DNA from: Bradyrhizobium sp. AZCC 1693
Lineage (GTDB): Bacteria; Pseudomonadota; Alphaproteobacteria; Rhizobiales; Xanthobacteraceae
Assembly (NCBI RefSeq): GCF_036924745.1
Contig: NZ_JAZHSD010000001.1
Span: 1,240,001-1,304,000 of the forward strand
Direction: 5' to 3'
Length of the DNA stretch: 64,000 nucleotides
Shown here: in pieces, positions 45,506 to 56,616 of the stretch
How positions within the stretch are numbered: the first letter of the stretch is position 1
Layout: the number at the start of each line of letters is the position of its first letter
Notes under the pieces: generated by a model
What the model was told of the DNA's origin: nothing
The model's database searches: none
Seen by the model: the letters and a program-made list of their open reading frames with translations, nothing else
Position numbers and translations under genes: made by a program

Positions 45506-46924
45506 TTACATGTTCAGCACGCGCCCATAAGCATCCAGCACGGCTTCCTTCATCATCTCCGACAGGGTCGGATGCGGGAACACCGTGTGCATCAATTCTT
45601 CTTCCGTGGTCTCCAGGTTCATGGCGACCACATAGCCCTGGATCAGCTCGGTTACCTCCGCGCCGATCATGTGCGCGCCGAGCAACTGGCCGGTCTTCTT
45701 GTCGAAGATCACCTTGACCAGTCCCTGATCCTCGCCAAGCGCAATCGCCTTGCCGTTGCCGACGAAGGGGAAACGGCCGACGCGGATTTCCCGGCCGCCC
45801 TCTTTCGCTCTCGCCTCGGTCAGGCCGACGGACGCGACTTGCGGGTTGCAATAGGTGCAGCCGGGAATGAGGTCCTTGTCCATGGCATGCGGGTGCAGGC
45901 CCTTGATCGCCTCGATGCAGACCACGCCTTCATGCTCGGCCTTGTGGGCGAGCATCGGCGGTCCCGCGACGTCGCCGATGGCGTAGATGCCGGGCACGTT
46001 GGTCTTGCCGTAGCCGTCGATCACGACAACGCCGCGATCGGTCTTGACGCCGACCTTCTCCAGCCCAAGACCTTCGATATTGCCGACCACGCCGACCGCG
46101 GAGATCACCCGCTCGAACTCGACCGTTTGCGGCTTCTTGCCGTCGTCGATGGTGGCGACAACGCTGTCGGCCTTTTTCTCCAGTTTTGTCACTTTGGTGT
46201 CGGAGAGGATCTTGATGCCCTGCTTCTCGAATCGTTTTCGCGCCAGCCCCGCGATCTCCGCGTCCTCGACCGGGAGGATCTGCGGCAGCACCTCGACCAC
46301 GGTGACGTCGGCGCCCATGGTGTGGAAGAACGAGGCGAACTCGATGCCGATCGCCCCGGAGCCGACCACCAGCAGCGATTTCGGCATCCGCTCCGGCACC
46401 ATCGCCTCGAAATAGGTCCAGACCAGCTTCTTGTCGGGCTCGAGTCCCGGCAGCACGCGCGGCCGCGCCCCGGTGGCGATGATGATGTGCTTGGCCTGAT
46501 AGGCGCCCTCGCCCAGCACGCCCTTCGGCGCCTCAACGGCGGATTTCTTTACGGTGACCTTGCCGGGCGCGTCGATCGAAGCGTCGCCCCAGATCACCGT
46601 GACCTTGTTCTTCTTCATCAGGAAGCCGACGCCGTCATTCAGCCGCTTCGAGACACCGCGCGAGCGTTGCACCACGGCCTTCGGGTCGAACGACACCTTC
46701 TCCGCGGAGAGCCCGTAATCCTTGGCGTGCTGCATGTAGTGGTAGATCTCGGCCGAGCGTAACAGCGCTTTGGTCGGGATGCAGCCCCAGTTCAGGCAGA
46801 TGCCGCCGAGATAGGATTTCTCGATGATCGCGGTCTTGAAGCCAAGCTGGGCGGCGCGGATCGCGGTGACGTAGCCGCCGGGGCCGGAGCCGATGATGAT
46901 GACGTCGAAGGATGTGTCGGCCAT
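45506..46924 (-). CDS. lpdA: Dihydrolipoyl dehydrogenase (E3)
   Basis: Flavoprotein that reoxidises dihydrolipoamide of the pyruvate dehydrogenase complex using NAD. The 472-residue protein has the FAD motif IIGSGPGGYV (10-19), the redox disulfide C43/C48 in GGICLNWGCIPTK, the NAD motif VVGSGAIGIEF and the C-terminal HPTLSEMMKEAV containing the catalytic His. It is the last gene of the pdh series; palindromic repeat copy D separates it from pdhC, so its expression may differ from the other subunits. Confidence 0.97.
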   Translation of the reverse strand: MADTSFDVIIIGSGPGGYVTAIRAAQLGFKTAIIEKSYLGGICLNWGCIPTKALLRSAEIYHYMQHAKDYGLSAEKVSFDPKAVVQRSRGVSKRLNDGVGFLMKKNKVTVIWGDASIDAPGKVTVKKSAVEAPKGVLGEGAYQAKHIIIATGARPRVLPGLEPDKKLVWTYFEAMVPERMPKSLLVVGSGAIGIEFASFFHTMGADVTVVEVLPQILPVEDAEIAGLARKRFEKQGIKILSDTKVTKLEKKADSVVATIDDGKKPQTVEFERVISAVGVVGNIEGLGLEKVGVKTDRGVVVIDGYGKTNVPGIYAIGDVAGPPMLAHKAEHEGVVCIEAIKGLHPHAMDKDLIPGCTYCNPQVASVGLTEARAKEGGREIRVGRFPFVGNGKAIALGEDQGLVKVIFDKKTGQLLGAHMIGAEVTELIQGYVVAMNLETTEEELMHTVFPHPTLSEMMKEAVLDAYGRVLNM

Positions 46925-46967
46925 TGGCTACTCGCTCGTTTTCATCGGGCGACCATCACGGTTCTCC

Positions 46968-47049
46968 AGTCATTGCGAGGAGCCCTTGCGACGAAGCAAT
47001 CCACATTGTCGCCGGTGAGATGGATTGCTTCGCTGCGCTCGCAATGACG
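46968..47049. repeat. Palindromic intergenic repeat, copy D
   Basis: Arms GTCATTGCGAG...CGAAGCAATCCA and TGGATTGCTTCG...CTCGCAATGAC form a long hairpin around a 17-bp spacer. This CATTGCGAG/GAAGCAATCC family is a second type, distinct from copies A-C. It fills the pdhC-lpdA gap inside the pdh operon. Confidence 0.8.
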
Positions 47050-47053
47050 GCTA

Positions 47054-48406
47054 TCACACCATCATCATCACGGGGTTTTCGATCAACTGTTTGAACGCGC
47101 CGATCAGTTCGGCGCCGAGCGCGCCGTCGATGGCGCGGTGATCGCAGGACAGCGTCACGCTCATCATCTGCGCGATCTCGATCTTGCCACCGCGCACCAT
47201 CGGGCGCTCCTCGCTGGTGCCGACGGCCAGGATCGTTGCTTGTGGCGGATTGATCACGGCGGTGAAGTGGTTGATGCCGTACATGCCGAGGTTCGACACC
47301 GCCGTGGTGCCGCCCTGATATTCCTCCGGCTTCAGCTTGCGCGCCCGCGCGCGCGCCGCAAAGTCCTTCATCTCGGATGAGATGGTCGAGAGCGTCTTGG
47401 TTTCGGCCTTGCGGATGATCGGCGTGATCAAACCGCCCGGCATCGCCACGGCGACACCGATATCGGAATGCTTGTGCTTGAGCATGCCGCCTTCGGTCCA
47501 GCTTACATTGCAATTCGGAATTTTTTGCAGCGCGATCGCCATGGCCTTGATGACGAAGTCGTTGACCGAGAGCTTGTAGAGCGGCTTCTTTTCCTTGTCC
47601 TTGGGAGCTGCGGCATTGATCTCCTCGCGGGCGACCAGGAGCTTGCCGATGTCGCAGTCCATCGTCAGATAGAAAACCGGCACGGTCTGCACCGATGCGG
47701 TGAGCCTTTGCGCGATGGTACGGCGCATGCCGTCATGCGGCACGACCTCGTAGGAGCCTTCCTCGAACAAAGCGAGGATCTGCTTGTCGGACATCCCGGG
47801 CGCAAGGCCCGGACCCGCCGCGGGTGCAGCGGCCGGGGCTTTCAGACCCTTGCCGGATTTCGCGCCCTCGACGTCGCGCGCGACGACGCGGCCGTGCGGG
47901 CCGGAGCCATTGATGCGCGACAGGTCAATGCCGGCGTCCTTGGCGAGGCGGCGGGCGAGCGGCGACGAGAAGATGCGGCCGTGACCGTTGGCCTGCGAAG
48001 CGGAAGCCGCCGCCTGCGGCGCGGCAGCCTGCGTCGGCCCGGTCGCTGCGGGTTTTGGCGCGGGCGCGGCGGCAGGTGCCGGCGCCGGTTTCGCGGCGGA
48101 GGCTTCGGCGGCCTTTGGTGCGGGCGCGGCCCCTGCTCCGGCGCCGGCCGCCTTCACGTCCTCGCCATCGCCGGCCATGACCGCGATGATATCGTTGACC
48201 GGGACATCCTGCGTGCCTTCCGGCACCAGGATTTTCGCGATCGTACCCTCGTCGACGGCTTCAACTTCCATAGTCGCCTTGTCGGTCTCGATTTCCGCGA
48301 TCACGTCGCCGGACTTGACCTTGTCGCCCTCTTTCTTGAGCCACTTGGCAAGGTTGCCCTTTTCCATCGTGGGCGACAGCGCGGGCATCAAAATGTTGAT
48401 CGGCAT
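47054..48406 (-). CDS. pdhC: Pyruvate dehydrogenase E2 (dihydrolipoamide acetyltransferase)
   Basis: Core of the PDH complex, forming acetyl-CoA. The 450-residue protein has an N-terminal lipoyl domain with lipoyl K43 (ETDKATMEV), an Ala/Pro-rich linker, the peripheral-subunit-binding domain ([19 protein letters not shown]) and a catalytic domain ending with the active-site motif DHRAIDG. The ATG at 48406 ([12 protein letters not shown]) is the conserved lipoyl start; residues upstream in the frame are not family-like. It begins 2 bp after the DUF5076 stop. Confidence 0.97.
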   Translation of the reverse strand: MPINILMPALSPTMEKGNLAKWLKKEGDKVKSGDVIAEIETDKATMEVEAVDEGTIAKILVPEGTQDVPVNDIIAVMAGDGEDVKAAGAGAGAAPAPKAAEASAAKPAPAPAAAPAPKPAATGPTQAAAPQAAASASQANGHGRIFSSPLARRLAKDAGIDLSRINGSGPHGRVVARDVEGAKSGKGLKAPAAAPAAGPGLAPGMSDKQILALFEEGSYEVVPHDGMRRTIAQRLTASVQTVPVFYLTMDCDIGKLLVAREEINAAAPKDKEKKPLYKLSVNDFVIKAMAIALQKIPNCNVSWTEGGMLKHKHSDIGVAVAMPGGLITPIIRKAETKTLSTISSEMKDFAARARARKLKPEEYQGGTTAVSNLGMYGINHFTAVINPPQATILAVGTSEERPMVRGGKIEIAQMMSVTLSCDHRAIDGALGAELIGAFKQLIENPVMMMV

Positions 48407-48408
48407 TG

Positions 48409-48714
48409 TCAGTGACCTTGTTGCGACCGGGGCGTGGTAGAGCCCGTATCGGTCGGCCGGTTGATTTCGGCTTCGAACATCTCGACGATGCGCGCGAGCG
48501 CCTCGTCCTCGGTGTATTCGGTCTCGCGCGCATAGGCGCGGGCGGCATGGCGGGCGATATCGACCAGCAGCAGGCCCCACATGTCAGGCTCTTCGAAGGC
48601 GCGCTGGAACGCGATCGAGAGGCCGCCGTCGACCACGAAGGCGCGCAGGACTTCGGTGGCATCCTCGCGGCCAATGACGTCGGGCGGCAGTGGCTGTTCC
48701 TTGGGGCCGGCCAT
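48409..48714 (-). CDS. DUF5076 protein inside the pdh operon
   Basis: A 101-residue soluble acidic protein ([43 protein letters not shown] in pattern) matching DUF5076. It lies 5 bp after the pdhB stop and 2 bp before the pdhC start, so it must be cotranscribed and is probably translationally coupled to both. The constant position between E1-beta and E2 suggests a role in PDH assembly or control, but no function is established. No catalytic motif or membrane segment is visible. Confidence 0.85.
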   Translation of the reverse strand: MAGPKEQPLPPDVIGREDATEVLRAFVVDGGLSIAFQRAFEEPDMWGLLLVDIARHAARAYARETEYTEDEALARIVEMFEAEINRPTDTGSTTPRSQQGH

Positions 48715-48719
48715 GGAGC

Positions 48720-50114
48720 TTACCGATAGGAAACGGCTTTGGCGGCCGCGACCACCTCGGCCACGTTGGGCAATGCGAGCTTCTCCAGGTTTGCCGCATA
48801 GGGCATCGGCACGTCCTTGCCGGAGACCCGCGCGACCGGCGCATCGAGATAGTCGAAGGCGTGCTCCATGATGCGGGCGGCGATCTCGGCGCCGACGCCG
48901 CTCTGCTGCCAGCCCTCTTCCACCGTCACCGCGCGGCCGGTCTTCTTGACGGATGCCACGATGGTCTCGGTGTCCATCGGGCGCAGCGTGCGCAGATCGA
49001 TCACCTCGGCTTCGATGCCTTCCTTGGCCAGTTCATCGGCGGCCTTCAACGCGTAGGTCATGCCGTTCGACCACGAGATCAGCGTCACGTCCTTGCCCGA
49101 CCGCACGATCCGCGCCTTGCCGATCGGGATCACGTAATCGTCGAGCTTCGGCACCTCGCCGGTGTGGCCGTACAAGACCTCGTTTTCGAGGAAGATGACC
49201 GGGTTGGGATCGCGGATCGCGGCCTTCAAGAGCCCCTTATAGTCGGCGGCCGAGAACGGCGCGATCACCTTCAACCCCGGAATCTGCGAGTACCAGGCCG
49301 AGTAATCCTGGCTGTGCTGAGCGGCGACGCGGGCTGCGGCACCGTTCGGTCCGCGGAACACGATCGAACAGCCCATCTGGCCGCCCGACATGTACAGCGT
49401 CTTGGCCGCTGAGTTGATGATCTGGTCGATCGCCTGCATGGCGAAGTTGAACGTCATGAATTCGACGATCGGCTTCAGTCCCGACATCGCTGCACCAACG
49501 CCGACGCCGGCAAAGCCATGCTCGGTGATCGGGGTATCGATCACGCGCCGCGCGCCGAATTCCTGCAGCAGCCCTTGCGTGACCTTGTAGGCGCCCTGAT
49601 ATTCCGCGACCTCTTCGCCCATCACGAACACGTCGCCGTCGCGCCGCATCTCCTCGGCCATCGCGTCGCGCAGCGCTTCGCGGATGGTCTGGGTGATCAT
49701 CTCGGTGCCGGCAGGGACTTCCGGATCGGGTTCGGCGACGGCGGCCGGCGGCGCCTTTGCCTCGGCCTTCGGCTGGGGCGCCTCCGCCTTGGCTTCGGCG
49801 GGCGGCGCTGATTCCGCGGCCTTCGCCGCTGGCGCGGGTGCGGCTGCCTTGCCGAGATCGGCGGCGCTCTCGCCGTCGGCCAGTATGGTCGCGATCGGCG
49901 TATTGACCGCGACGTCGGCGGTGCCTTCGGGGATCAGTATCTTGCCGAGCGTGCCCTCATCGGTCGCCTCGACCTCCATCGTCGCCTTGTCGGTCTCGAT
50001 CTCGGCGATGACATCGCCCGACTTGATCGTCTCGCCTTCCTTCTTCAGCCACTTCGCAAGGTTGCCCTTTTCCATGGTGGGCGACAACGCAGGCATCAGC
50101 ACTTGAATGGGCAT
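48720..50114 (-). CDS. pdhB: Pyruvate dehydrogenase E1 beta with N-terminal lipoyl domain
   Basis: A 464-residue E1-beta subunit. As in other alphaproteobacteria it carries its own lipoyl domain at the N-terminus (K43 in ETDKATMEV) and a Pro/Ala linker (about 85-135), before the transketolase-type domain starting [16 protein letters not shown]. The ATG at 50114 follows a GGGAG site; six more residues are possible from 50132. It binds thiamine diphosphate with PdhA and decarboxylates pyruvate. It lies 48 bp after pdhA. Confidence 0.97.
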   Translation of the reverse strand: MPIQVLMPALSPTMEKGNLAKWLKKEGETIKSGDVIAEIETDKATMEVEATDEGTLGKILIPEGTADVAVNTPIATILADGESAADLGKAAAPAPAAKAAESAPPAEAKAEAPQPKAEAKAPPAAVAEPDPEVPAGTEMITQTIREALRDAMAEEMRRDGDVFVMGEEVAEYQGAYKVTQGLLQEFGARRVIDTPITEHGFAGVGVGAAMSGLKPIVEFMTFNFAMQAIDQIINSAAKTLYMSGGQMGCSIVFRGPNGAAARVAAQHSQDYSAWYSQIPGLKVIAPFSAADYKGLLKAAIRDPNPVIFLENEVLYGHTGEVPKLDDYVIPIGKARIVRSGKDVTLISWSNGMTYALKAADELAKEGIEAEVIDLRTLRPMDTETIVASVKKTGRAVTVEEGWQQSGVGAEIAARIMEHAFDYLDAPVARVSGKDVPMPYAANLEKLALPNVAEVVAAAKAVSYR

Positions 50115-50162
50115 ATCAGCTCCCGAAATCACTCTTAGTTTGTTCTGCGCGTGTCTTGAAAT

Positions 50163-51188
50163 TTAGCGGTAGATGTCGGTCCAAAGCTCCGATGGATCGG
50201 GCTCTGGATCGCGCTGGGCGAAATCCGCCGACGCGTTGACGATCTCGCGCACCTCGGCGTCGATGGCCTTCAATTCCTGCTCGGTGACCTTGGCGGCCAA
50301 CAGCCGGTTGCGCACCTGCTCGATCGGATCCTGATCGGTGCGGATCTTCTCGACCTCTTCCCGGGTCCGGTACTTCGCCGGGTCCGACATCGAGTGGCCG
50401 CGGTAGCGATAGGTCTGCATTTCCAGGATGAACGGCCCCTTGCCCGCGCGGCACCAGGCGACCGCCTCGTCGCCCGCAGCCTTGACGGCGCGGACATCCA
50501 TGCCGTCGACCTGCTGGCCCGGAATGTTGAAGGAGGCGCCGCGCTTGGAAAAATCGGTCAGGGCCGAAGAGCGCGTCACCGACGTACCCATGGCGTAGCG
50601 GTTGTTCTCGATCACGTAGATCACGGGAAGCTTCCACAGTTCCGCCATGTTGAAGCTCTCGTAGACCTGGCCCTGGTTGGAAGCGCCGTCGCCGAAATAG
50701 GCGAGGCTGACGAAATCATTGCCGCGATAGCGGTTGGCGAAAGCAAGCCCCGTCCCGAGCGAGACCTGGGCACCGACGATGCCGTGACCGCCGTAGAAAT
50801 TCTTTTCCATGCTGAACATGTGCATGGAGCCGCCCTTGCCCTTGGAATAGCCGCCACGGCGTCCGGTGAGTTCGGCCATCACGCCGTTGGCTTCCATCCC
50901 GCAGGCCAGCATGTGGCCGTGGTCACGGTATCCGGTTATGACCTGATCGCCCTGCTTGAGGGCCATCTGCATGCCAACCACCACGGCCTCCTGGCCGATA
51001 TACAGATGGCAGAAACCGCCGATCGCACCCATGCCGTAGAGCTGGCCGGCCTTCTCCTCGAAGCGGCGGATCAAGAGCATGTCCCGCAGCGCCGCAAGTT
51101 CCTGCGCCTTGGTGAACTCTGGTGGGGACCCGTTTGCCTTCTCCTGCCCTGTTTCCTTCGCGACGACGCTTTTCTTGGGTGCAGCCAT
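50163..51188 (-). CDS. pdhA: Pyruvate dehydrogenase E1 alpha
   Basis: A 341-residue E1-alpha subunit. The thiamine-diphosphate motif begins FGDGASNQGQVYE and ends with the conserved NN (VIENNRYAMG). The phosphorylation-type loop YRYRGHSMSDPAKYR is present as in E1-alpha proteins generally. A Lys/Gly-rich N-terminal extension of about 25 residues precedes the domain. It is the first gene of pdhA-pdhB-DUF5076-pdhC, about 210 bp downstream of ftsB. Confidence 0.97.
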   Translation of the reverse strand: MAAPKKSVVAKETGQEKANGSPPEFTKAQELAALRDMLLIRRFEEKAGQLYGMGAIGGFCHLYIGQEAVVVGMQMALKQGDQVITGYRDHGHMLACGMEANGVMAELTGRRGGYSKGKGGSMHMFSMEKNFYGGHGIVGAQVSLGTGLAFANRYRGNDFVSLAYFGDGASNQGQVYESFNMAELWKLPVIYVIENNRYAMGTSVTRSSALTDFSKRGASFNIPGQQVDGMDVRAVKAAGDEAVAWCRAGKGPFILEMQTYRYRGHSMSDPAKYRTREEVEKIRTDQDPIEQVRNRLLAAKVTEQELKAIDAEVREIVNASADFAQRDPEPDPSELWTDIYR

Positions 51189-51399
51189 GGCAATTCCGGG
51201 TGAGAGAGACGGATCAGCCCCTCTCTAACCCAACTCAAACCGCCGTGAAAGGATTGCGTGCGCTGGAGAAAATATTGCTATGCCGCACTGCAGCGCAGCG
51301 AGACATTTTCGAAATTGATTTCGCTGTTTTTTGAAATTTGCGGACCGGCGTGCTCGCATCCTCTGGACGGCGGCGCCGTTCGCGACAGCGGTTTGAAAA

Positions 51400-51717
51400 T
51401 CAGTTCGGCTTGATGGTCCGGACCAGATCGCGCGGATTGGCGTAGTCGAGTTGGAAGCGCGCGCGCTCGTCGAGTATGTCGGGATCGACCCGGTTCGACC
51501 GCAACAGCGACACCCGCTGCTCGCCCTGCGCCCGCTCCCGCTTCAGCCGCGCCAGTTCGGAAGTCAGCGCGACGATCTCCTGATCGAGTTCCTGGCGCGC
51601 GTTCAGCCCGTATTTGCCGGTATAGGCGTTGACGCCGAAATAGCCGACCATCAGCGCCGCCATCGTATAGAGGGCGAGGCCTGTCAATATGGATTTTAGG
51701 CGCGTGCGGGAGACCAT
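51400..51717 (-). CDS. ftsB: Septum formation initiator, FtsB/DivIC family
   Basis: A 105-residue bitopic division protein. One membrane helix (about 10-30, LTGLALYTMAALMVGYFGVN) is followed by a coiled coil (RQELDQEIVALTSELARLKRE) and a short periplasmic tail (DPDILDERARFQLDY) typical of FtsB. It acts with FtsL and FtsQ at the septum. Location between enolase and pdhA is the usual alphaproteobacterial context, although two oxidoreductase genes lie between it and eno here. Confidence 0.92.
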   Translation of the reverse strand: MVSRTRLKSILTGLALYTMAALMVGYFGVNAYTGKYGLNARQELDQEIVALTSELARLKRERAQGEQRVSLLRSNRVDPDILDERARFQLDYANPRDLVRTIKPN

Positions 51718-51804
51718 GCGCCAAGATGCGACGGTCAGGTTAATGAAATCCTAAGAGCACGAGTGTGGGCGATGAGGGCACCGCTCTCTCGCATTGCGAG
51801 CGAT

Positions 51805-52362
51805 CTACCTACCGTTCTGCTTCTCGATGAACGCGGCAAAGGCGCCGATGTATTGCTGCAGCACCTTCTGCACCGCTTCCTTGGTGAGCTGGCCCTTGTC
51901 GTCGAACGCGTCGCCGATGCCGTTGAGATAGATTTCGGGCTGGCCGAGGATCGGGCCGGCAATACCGGGCAGGATGTTCTGCAGATGCTTGGCCGCGTTG
52001 ACACCGCCGAGCGCGCCCGGGGAGTTGCTGATGATGCCGACCGGCTTGCCGAGGAACGAGCTCTTGCCGTAGGGGCGCGAGCCGACGTCGATGGCGTTCT
52101 TCAACACGCCGGGGATCGAGCGGTTGTATTCGGGCGTGATGAACAGCACACCGTTCGACTGCTGCAGCTTTTCGCGGAACGCCAGCCAGTCGGCCGGGGG
52201 ATTGGCTTCCAGATCCTGGTTGAAGAAGGAAATGCTTTCGAGCGTGGTCACGTCGAGCTTCAGCGAGGCCGGCGCCAGTTTTGCGAGCGCATTGGCGATC
52301 TTGAGCGAAAAGCTCTCCTTGCGAAGAGAACCTACGATCGTGACGATGGTGTGGGTGGCCAT
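51805..52362 (-). CDS. NADPH-dependent FMN reductase
   Basis: A 185-residue flavodoxin-like quinone or azo-type reductase. The FMN phosphate loop is VGSLRKESFS near the N-terminus, and the central PEYNRSIPGVLKNAIDVGSR and the GIISNSPGALGG segments are characteristic of the family (ChrR/YieF-like). The ATG at 52362 (MATHTIVTIVG) is preferred over one seven codons upstream because it starts at the first beta strand. Its neighbours are ftsB and a quinone-oxidoreductase-like gene on the same strand. The natural electron acceptor is unknown. Confidence 0.92.
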   Translation of the reverse strand: MATHTIVTIVGSLRKESFSLKIANALAKLAPASLKLDVTTLESISFFNQDLEANPPADWLAFREKLQQSNGVLFITPEYNRSIPGVLKNAIDVGSRPYGKSSFLGKPVGIISNSPGALGGVNAAKHLQNILPGIAGPILGQPEIYLNGIGDAFDDKGQLTKEAVQKVLQQYIGAFAAFIEKQNGR

Positions 52363-52496
52363 TGGATGTCCCTTGTGAAGCAAAAGCGCCTGCCCTCCCT
52401 TACGCCAGATCGACGAAAAGATGCAAGTGCATCAACTTATCTTTATGACCGGCTCGGGAGAATTCCTTGCTGTCCCTCACGGTTTGCACGCCAAGC

Positions 52497-52528
52497 AAAA
52501 AAAACAGGCCGCCTAAGGGCGGCCTGTT
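52497..52528 (-). terminator. Rho-independent terminator of the zinc-type dehydrogenase gene
   Basis: On the minus strand an 11-bp perfect stem (52518-52528 with 52503-52513, AACAGGCCGCC and complement) and a 4-nt loop are followed by a run of eight T (complement of 52497-52504). It lies 23 bp after the stop of the gene at 52551. Confidence 0.93.
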
Positions 52529-52550
52529 CGCGCAGACAAACACGGGCTTA

Positions 52551-53687
52551 TCAGCCCTTGTTCGGATTGATCAGGAATTTCTCGCCGGTGGAGCGCTTGT
52601 TGTAGATCGCGATGTTGGGGAGTTGCAGCGTCTCCTGCAACGACACCACCTGCGTGTAGTGGCTGGCAAAGGTGGTCTTGAGTTCGGAAGCGACGCGCTG
52701 GCGCAAGCGGCCGATTTCGGCGGGGCCGATCTTCTGCAGGAACGGCGTCAGGAGCCAGCCGCCGACCCCCCAGGTCAATCCGAACGCCCGGCTCAATTCG
52801 GTCGGACGGTTATCGAGGCTGCCGTAGATATAGACCTGCTTGTACACGTTGGAGCCATAGCGGCTGTATTCCTTGGAGGTCTTGTTGGCCGCGCTCTCCA
52901 TGCAGGTGAGGATTTGGCCCGCGAGCTTGCCGCCGCCGATGGCGTCGAACGCAATTGTGGCGCCGGTTTCCACCAGCGCGTTGGTCAGATCGTCCATGAA
53001 GCTATCTGCGGTGGAATCGACGACATGCTTGGCGCCGATCTTGTGCAGGATATCGGCCTGCTCCTTGCTGCGCACGATGTTGACGAGGCCGATGCCGTCC
53101 TTGATGCAGATCTTGTTGAGCATCTGGCCGAGATTCGACGCGGCGGCGGTGTGCACCAGCGCCTTGTGATTTTCGCGCCGCATGGTTTCGGTCATGCCGA
53201 GCGCGGTTAGCGGATTGACGAACCATGACGCGCCGTCGGCGGGCGTGGTGCCTGATGGCAGCTCCATGACGTCCCTCACCTTCATGGTGCGGTACTGCGA
53301 GTACATCGCGCCGCCGATCATCGAGACATTCTTGCCCATCAGCGCCTTGGCGGCATCCGAGGATCCGGTCCTGATCACGACGCCGGCGCCCTCGTTGCCG
53401 ACCGGCAGCGACTGGTCGAGCCGCGCCGCCATCATCCGCAGCGCCGCTTCCGGCATCTTTGCCGTGACCACGGGCGCGTCCTGGGTACCGGAAACCTTGG
53501 CGGTCGACATGTCGGCCGGGCCGATCAGGAGCCCGAGATCGGACGGGTTGATCGGCGTCGCCTCGACCCGGACCACGACTTCGTCGTCGGCCGGCTCGGG
53601 AGTCGGGACATCCACCAGCGACAGTTCGAGTTCGCCGCTCTTCTTGAGCAGCGAACGCAGTTGCAGCCCGCTTTTGCCGTCACTCAT
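52551..53687 (-). CDS. Zinc-type alcohol dehydrogenase/quinone oxidoreductase-like protein
   Basis: A 378-residue medium-chain dehydrogenase/reductase. The N-terminal GroES-like domain includes VRVEATPINPSDLGLL and GNEGAGVV, and the Rossmann region includes HTAAASNLGQML, where AAASNLG replaces the more common GxGxxG form. Structural zinc cysteines are absent, so it belongs with quinone-oxidoreductase-like members that do not need zinc. It lies between eno and the FMN reductase and ends at a strong terminator, so it is transcribed separately from the FMN reductase. Substrate unknown. Confidence 0.88.
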   Translation of the reverse strand: MSDGKSGLQLRSLLKKSGELELSLVDVPTPEPADDEVVVRVEATPINPSDLGLLIGPADMSTAKVSGTQDAPVVTAKMPEAALRMMAARLDQSLPVGNEGAGVVIRTGSSDAAKALMGKNVSMIGGAMYSQYRTMKVRDVMELPSGTTPADGASWFVNPLTALGMTETMRRENHKALVHTAAASNLGQMLNKICIKDGIGLVNIVRSKEQADILHKIGAKHVVDSTADSFMDDLTNALVETGATIAFDAIGGGKLAGQILTCMESAANKTSKEYSRYGSNVYKQVYIYGSLDNRPTELSRAFGLTWGVGGWLLTPFLQKIGPAEIGRLRQRVASELKTTFASHYTQVVSLQETLQLPNIAIYNKRSTGEKFLINPNKG

Positions 53688-53735
53688 CGCAATCCTCCCC
53701 CGTTTGTGTTGGTTATATCTGGATGCGCGGACGCG

Positions 53736-55127
<1,392 letters not shown>

Positions 55128-55195
55128 TCAGGATAGACTGCTCCAAGGTTGATATCAGCGTCCAAACCTTCACATTGATAGAACGGGGTAACGCG

Positions 55196-56191
55196 ATGAA
55201 TCGCCGCAAGTTTCTTGGAACCGCCGCCATTGGTATCCTCGCCGCGCCCGCCCTGCTGCGAAGGGCCGCCGCCGCCCAGGAAGGCCCGTTCCGCGTCAAA
55301 TATTATCCGCTCGACTCCGGCGTGGGGGTGCATGACGTGACACCGGCCCCCGACGGCGCGGTCTGGTTCACCGGACAGCGCAACGGAACATTGGGACGGC
55401 TGGATCCGCGGGATGGTTCGTCCAAACTGATCAGTCTCGGCAAAGGCGCGGCGCCCCATAACGTCACCATTGGCCCGGACGGCGCACCGTGGATCACTGA
55501 GGGCGGACAGAATGCGATTGCGCGCGTCGACCCCGGCGATCACAAGGTGACGCTATTTCGACTGCCCGAAAAGGCGGCTTATGCCAACCTGAACACCGGC
55601 GTGTTCGACAAAGGCGGCATCTACTGGTTCACCGGCCAATCCGGCATCTATGGCCGACTCGACCCGAAATCGGGTGACATGGCCATATTCAAGGCGCCCC
55701 GTGGTGTCGGGCCTTACGGCATCACGGTCACCCCGAAGGGCGAGGTCTGGTACGCCTCGCTCGCGGGAAATTACGTTGCGCGGATCGATCCGACGAGCGG
55801 CGAGGCGACCGTGTTTGAGCCGCCTACGCCCAAGCAGGGCGCGCGCCGCGTGTGGTCGGATTCGAAGGGCCGGATCTGGGTCAGCGAATGGAACAGCGGC
55901 AACGTGTCGGTGCACGATCCCGCTGACGGCTCCTGGAAGGCTTGGAAACTGCCGGGCACAAGCCCGCGCGCCTATGCGGTCTACGTCGACGACAAGGACA
56001 AGGTCTGGCTGACTGATTTCTCGGCCAATGTGATCGTGCGCTTCGATCCCGTGACCGAAAAGTTCAACGCGTTCCCGAGTGACAAATCGGGCGCGAATGT
56101 GCGCCAGCTCGACGGCCGGCCCGGCGAAACCTGGGGCGGCGAATCCGGCAACGACCGCCTCGTCATGATTCAGACGACGGCGCCTGCGTGA
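55196..56191 (+). CDS. Tat-exported Vgb-like beta-propeller protein
   Basis: A 331-residue protein with a twin-arginine signal (MNRRKFLGTAAIGILAAPALL, RR at 3-4). The mature part is a seven-bladed propeller of the virginiamycin B lyase/SMP-30 type, with repeated blade motifs DGAVWFTGQRNGTLGRLDP, DGAPWITEGGQNAIARVDP and GIYWFTGQSGIYGRLDP. It ends overlapping the GTG start of a cytochrome c gene (GTGA), so the two are translated together. True Vgb enzymes are cytosolic. Periplasmic export with a cytochrome suggests a redox or sensing role instead. Function not established. Confidence 0.85.
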   Translation: MNRRKFLGTAAIGILAAPALLRRAAAAQEGPFRVKYYPLDSGVGVHDVTPAPDGAVWFTGQRNGTLGRLDPRDGSSKLISLGKGAAPHNVTIGPDGAPWITEGGQNAIARVDPGDHKVTLFRLPEKAAYANLNTGVFDKGGIYWFTGQSGIYGRLDPKSGDMAIFKAPRGVGPYGITVTPKGEVWYASLAGNYVARIDPTSGEATVFEPPTPKQGARRVWSDSKGRIWVSEWNSGNVSVHDPADGSWKAWKLPGTSPRAYAVYVDDKDKVWLTDFSANVIVRFDPVTEKFNAFPSDKSGANVRQLDGRPGETWGGESGNDRLVMIQTTAPA

Positions 56192-56562
56192 GATTGCTTG
56201 CCGTTCTGCTGCTGTTGCCCGTTCTACTGCCCGCCTCCGCCACCGCGGAGGAAAAAGGCGCGCAAGCGTTCGCGCCCTGCCGCGCCTGCCACAGCCTCGA
56301 CCCGGCCGAGCGCAACCTGCCCGGCCCCAATCTGTCCGGCGTGATCGGACGTGCGATCGGCGGTGACGCTGCGTTCGACTATTCGCCGGTGCTGCGCAAG
56401 GCGCGCGACGAGGGCCTGCGCTGGGACGCAGAGCGGCTCGCGACCTTCCTCGCCGATCCTGCAGGCATGTTTCCGGGATTGTGGATGTCGATGCGCGGGA
56501 TCGAGGATGCCAGCGAACGGCAGGCGCTGGTGCGGTATCTCACGGATCCCCGATCCCGCTAG
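56188..56562 (+). CDS. Small c-type cytochrome
   Basis: A 124-residue class I cytochrome c with signal peptide (MRLLAVLLLLPVLLPASATA). Heme is bound by C31, C34 and H35 (CRACH), and M100 in GLWMSMRG is the likely sixth ligand. Overall it resembles cytochrome c550/c2 proteins. The GTG start overlaps the stop of the propeller gene by 4 bp. This tight coupling suggests that electrons from a substrate handled by the propeller protein pass to this heme. The partner oxidase is unknown. Confidence 0.9.
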   Translation: MRLLAVLLLLPVLLPASATAEEKGAQAFAPCRACHSLDPAERNLPGPNLSGVIGRAIGGDAAFDYSPVLRKARDEGLRWDAERLATFLADPAGMFPGLWMSMRGIEDASERQALVRYLTDPRSR

Positions 56563-56616
56563 CAGTTGACGGCCACGCTGGTTGCGTCCATGTCAGCCAT
56601 CGCAAAGGACGATCAG

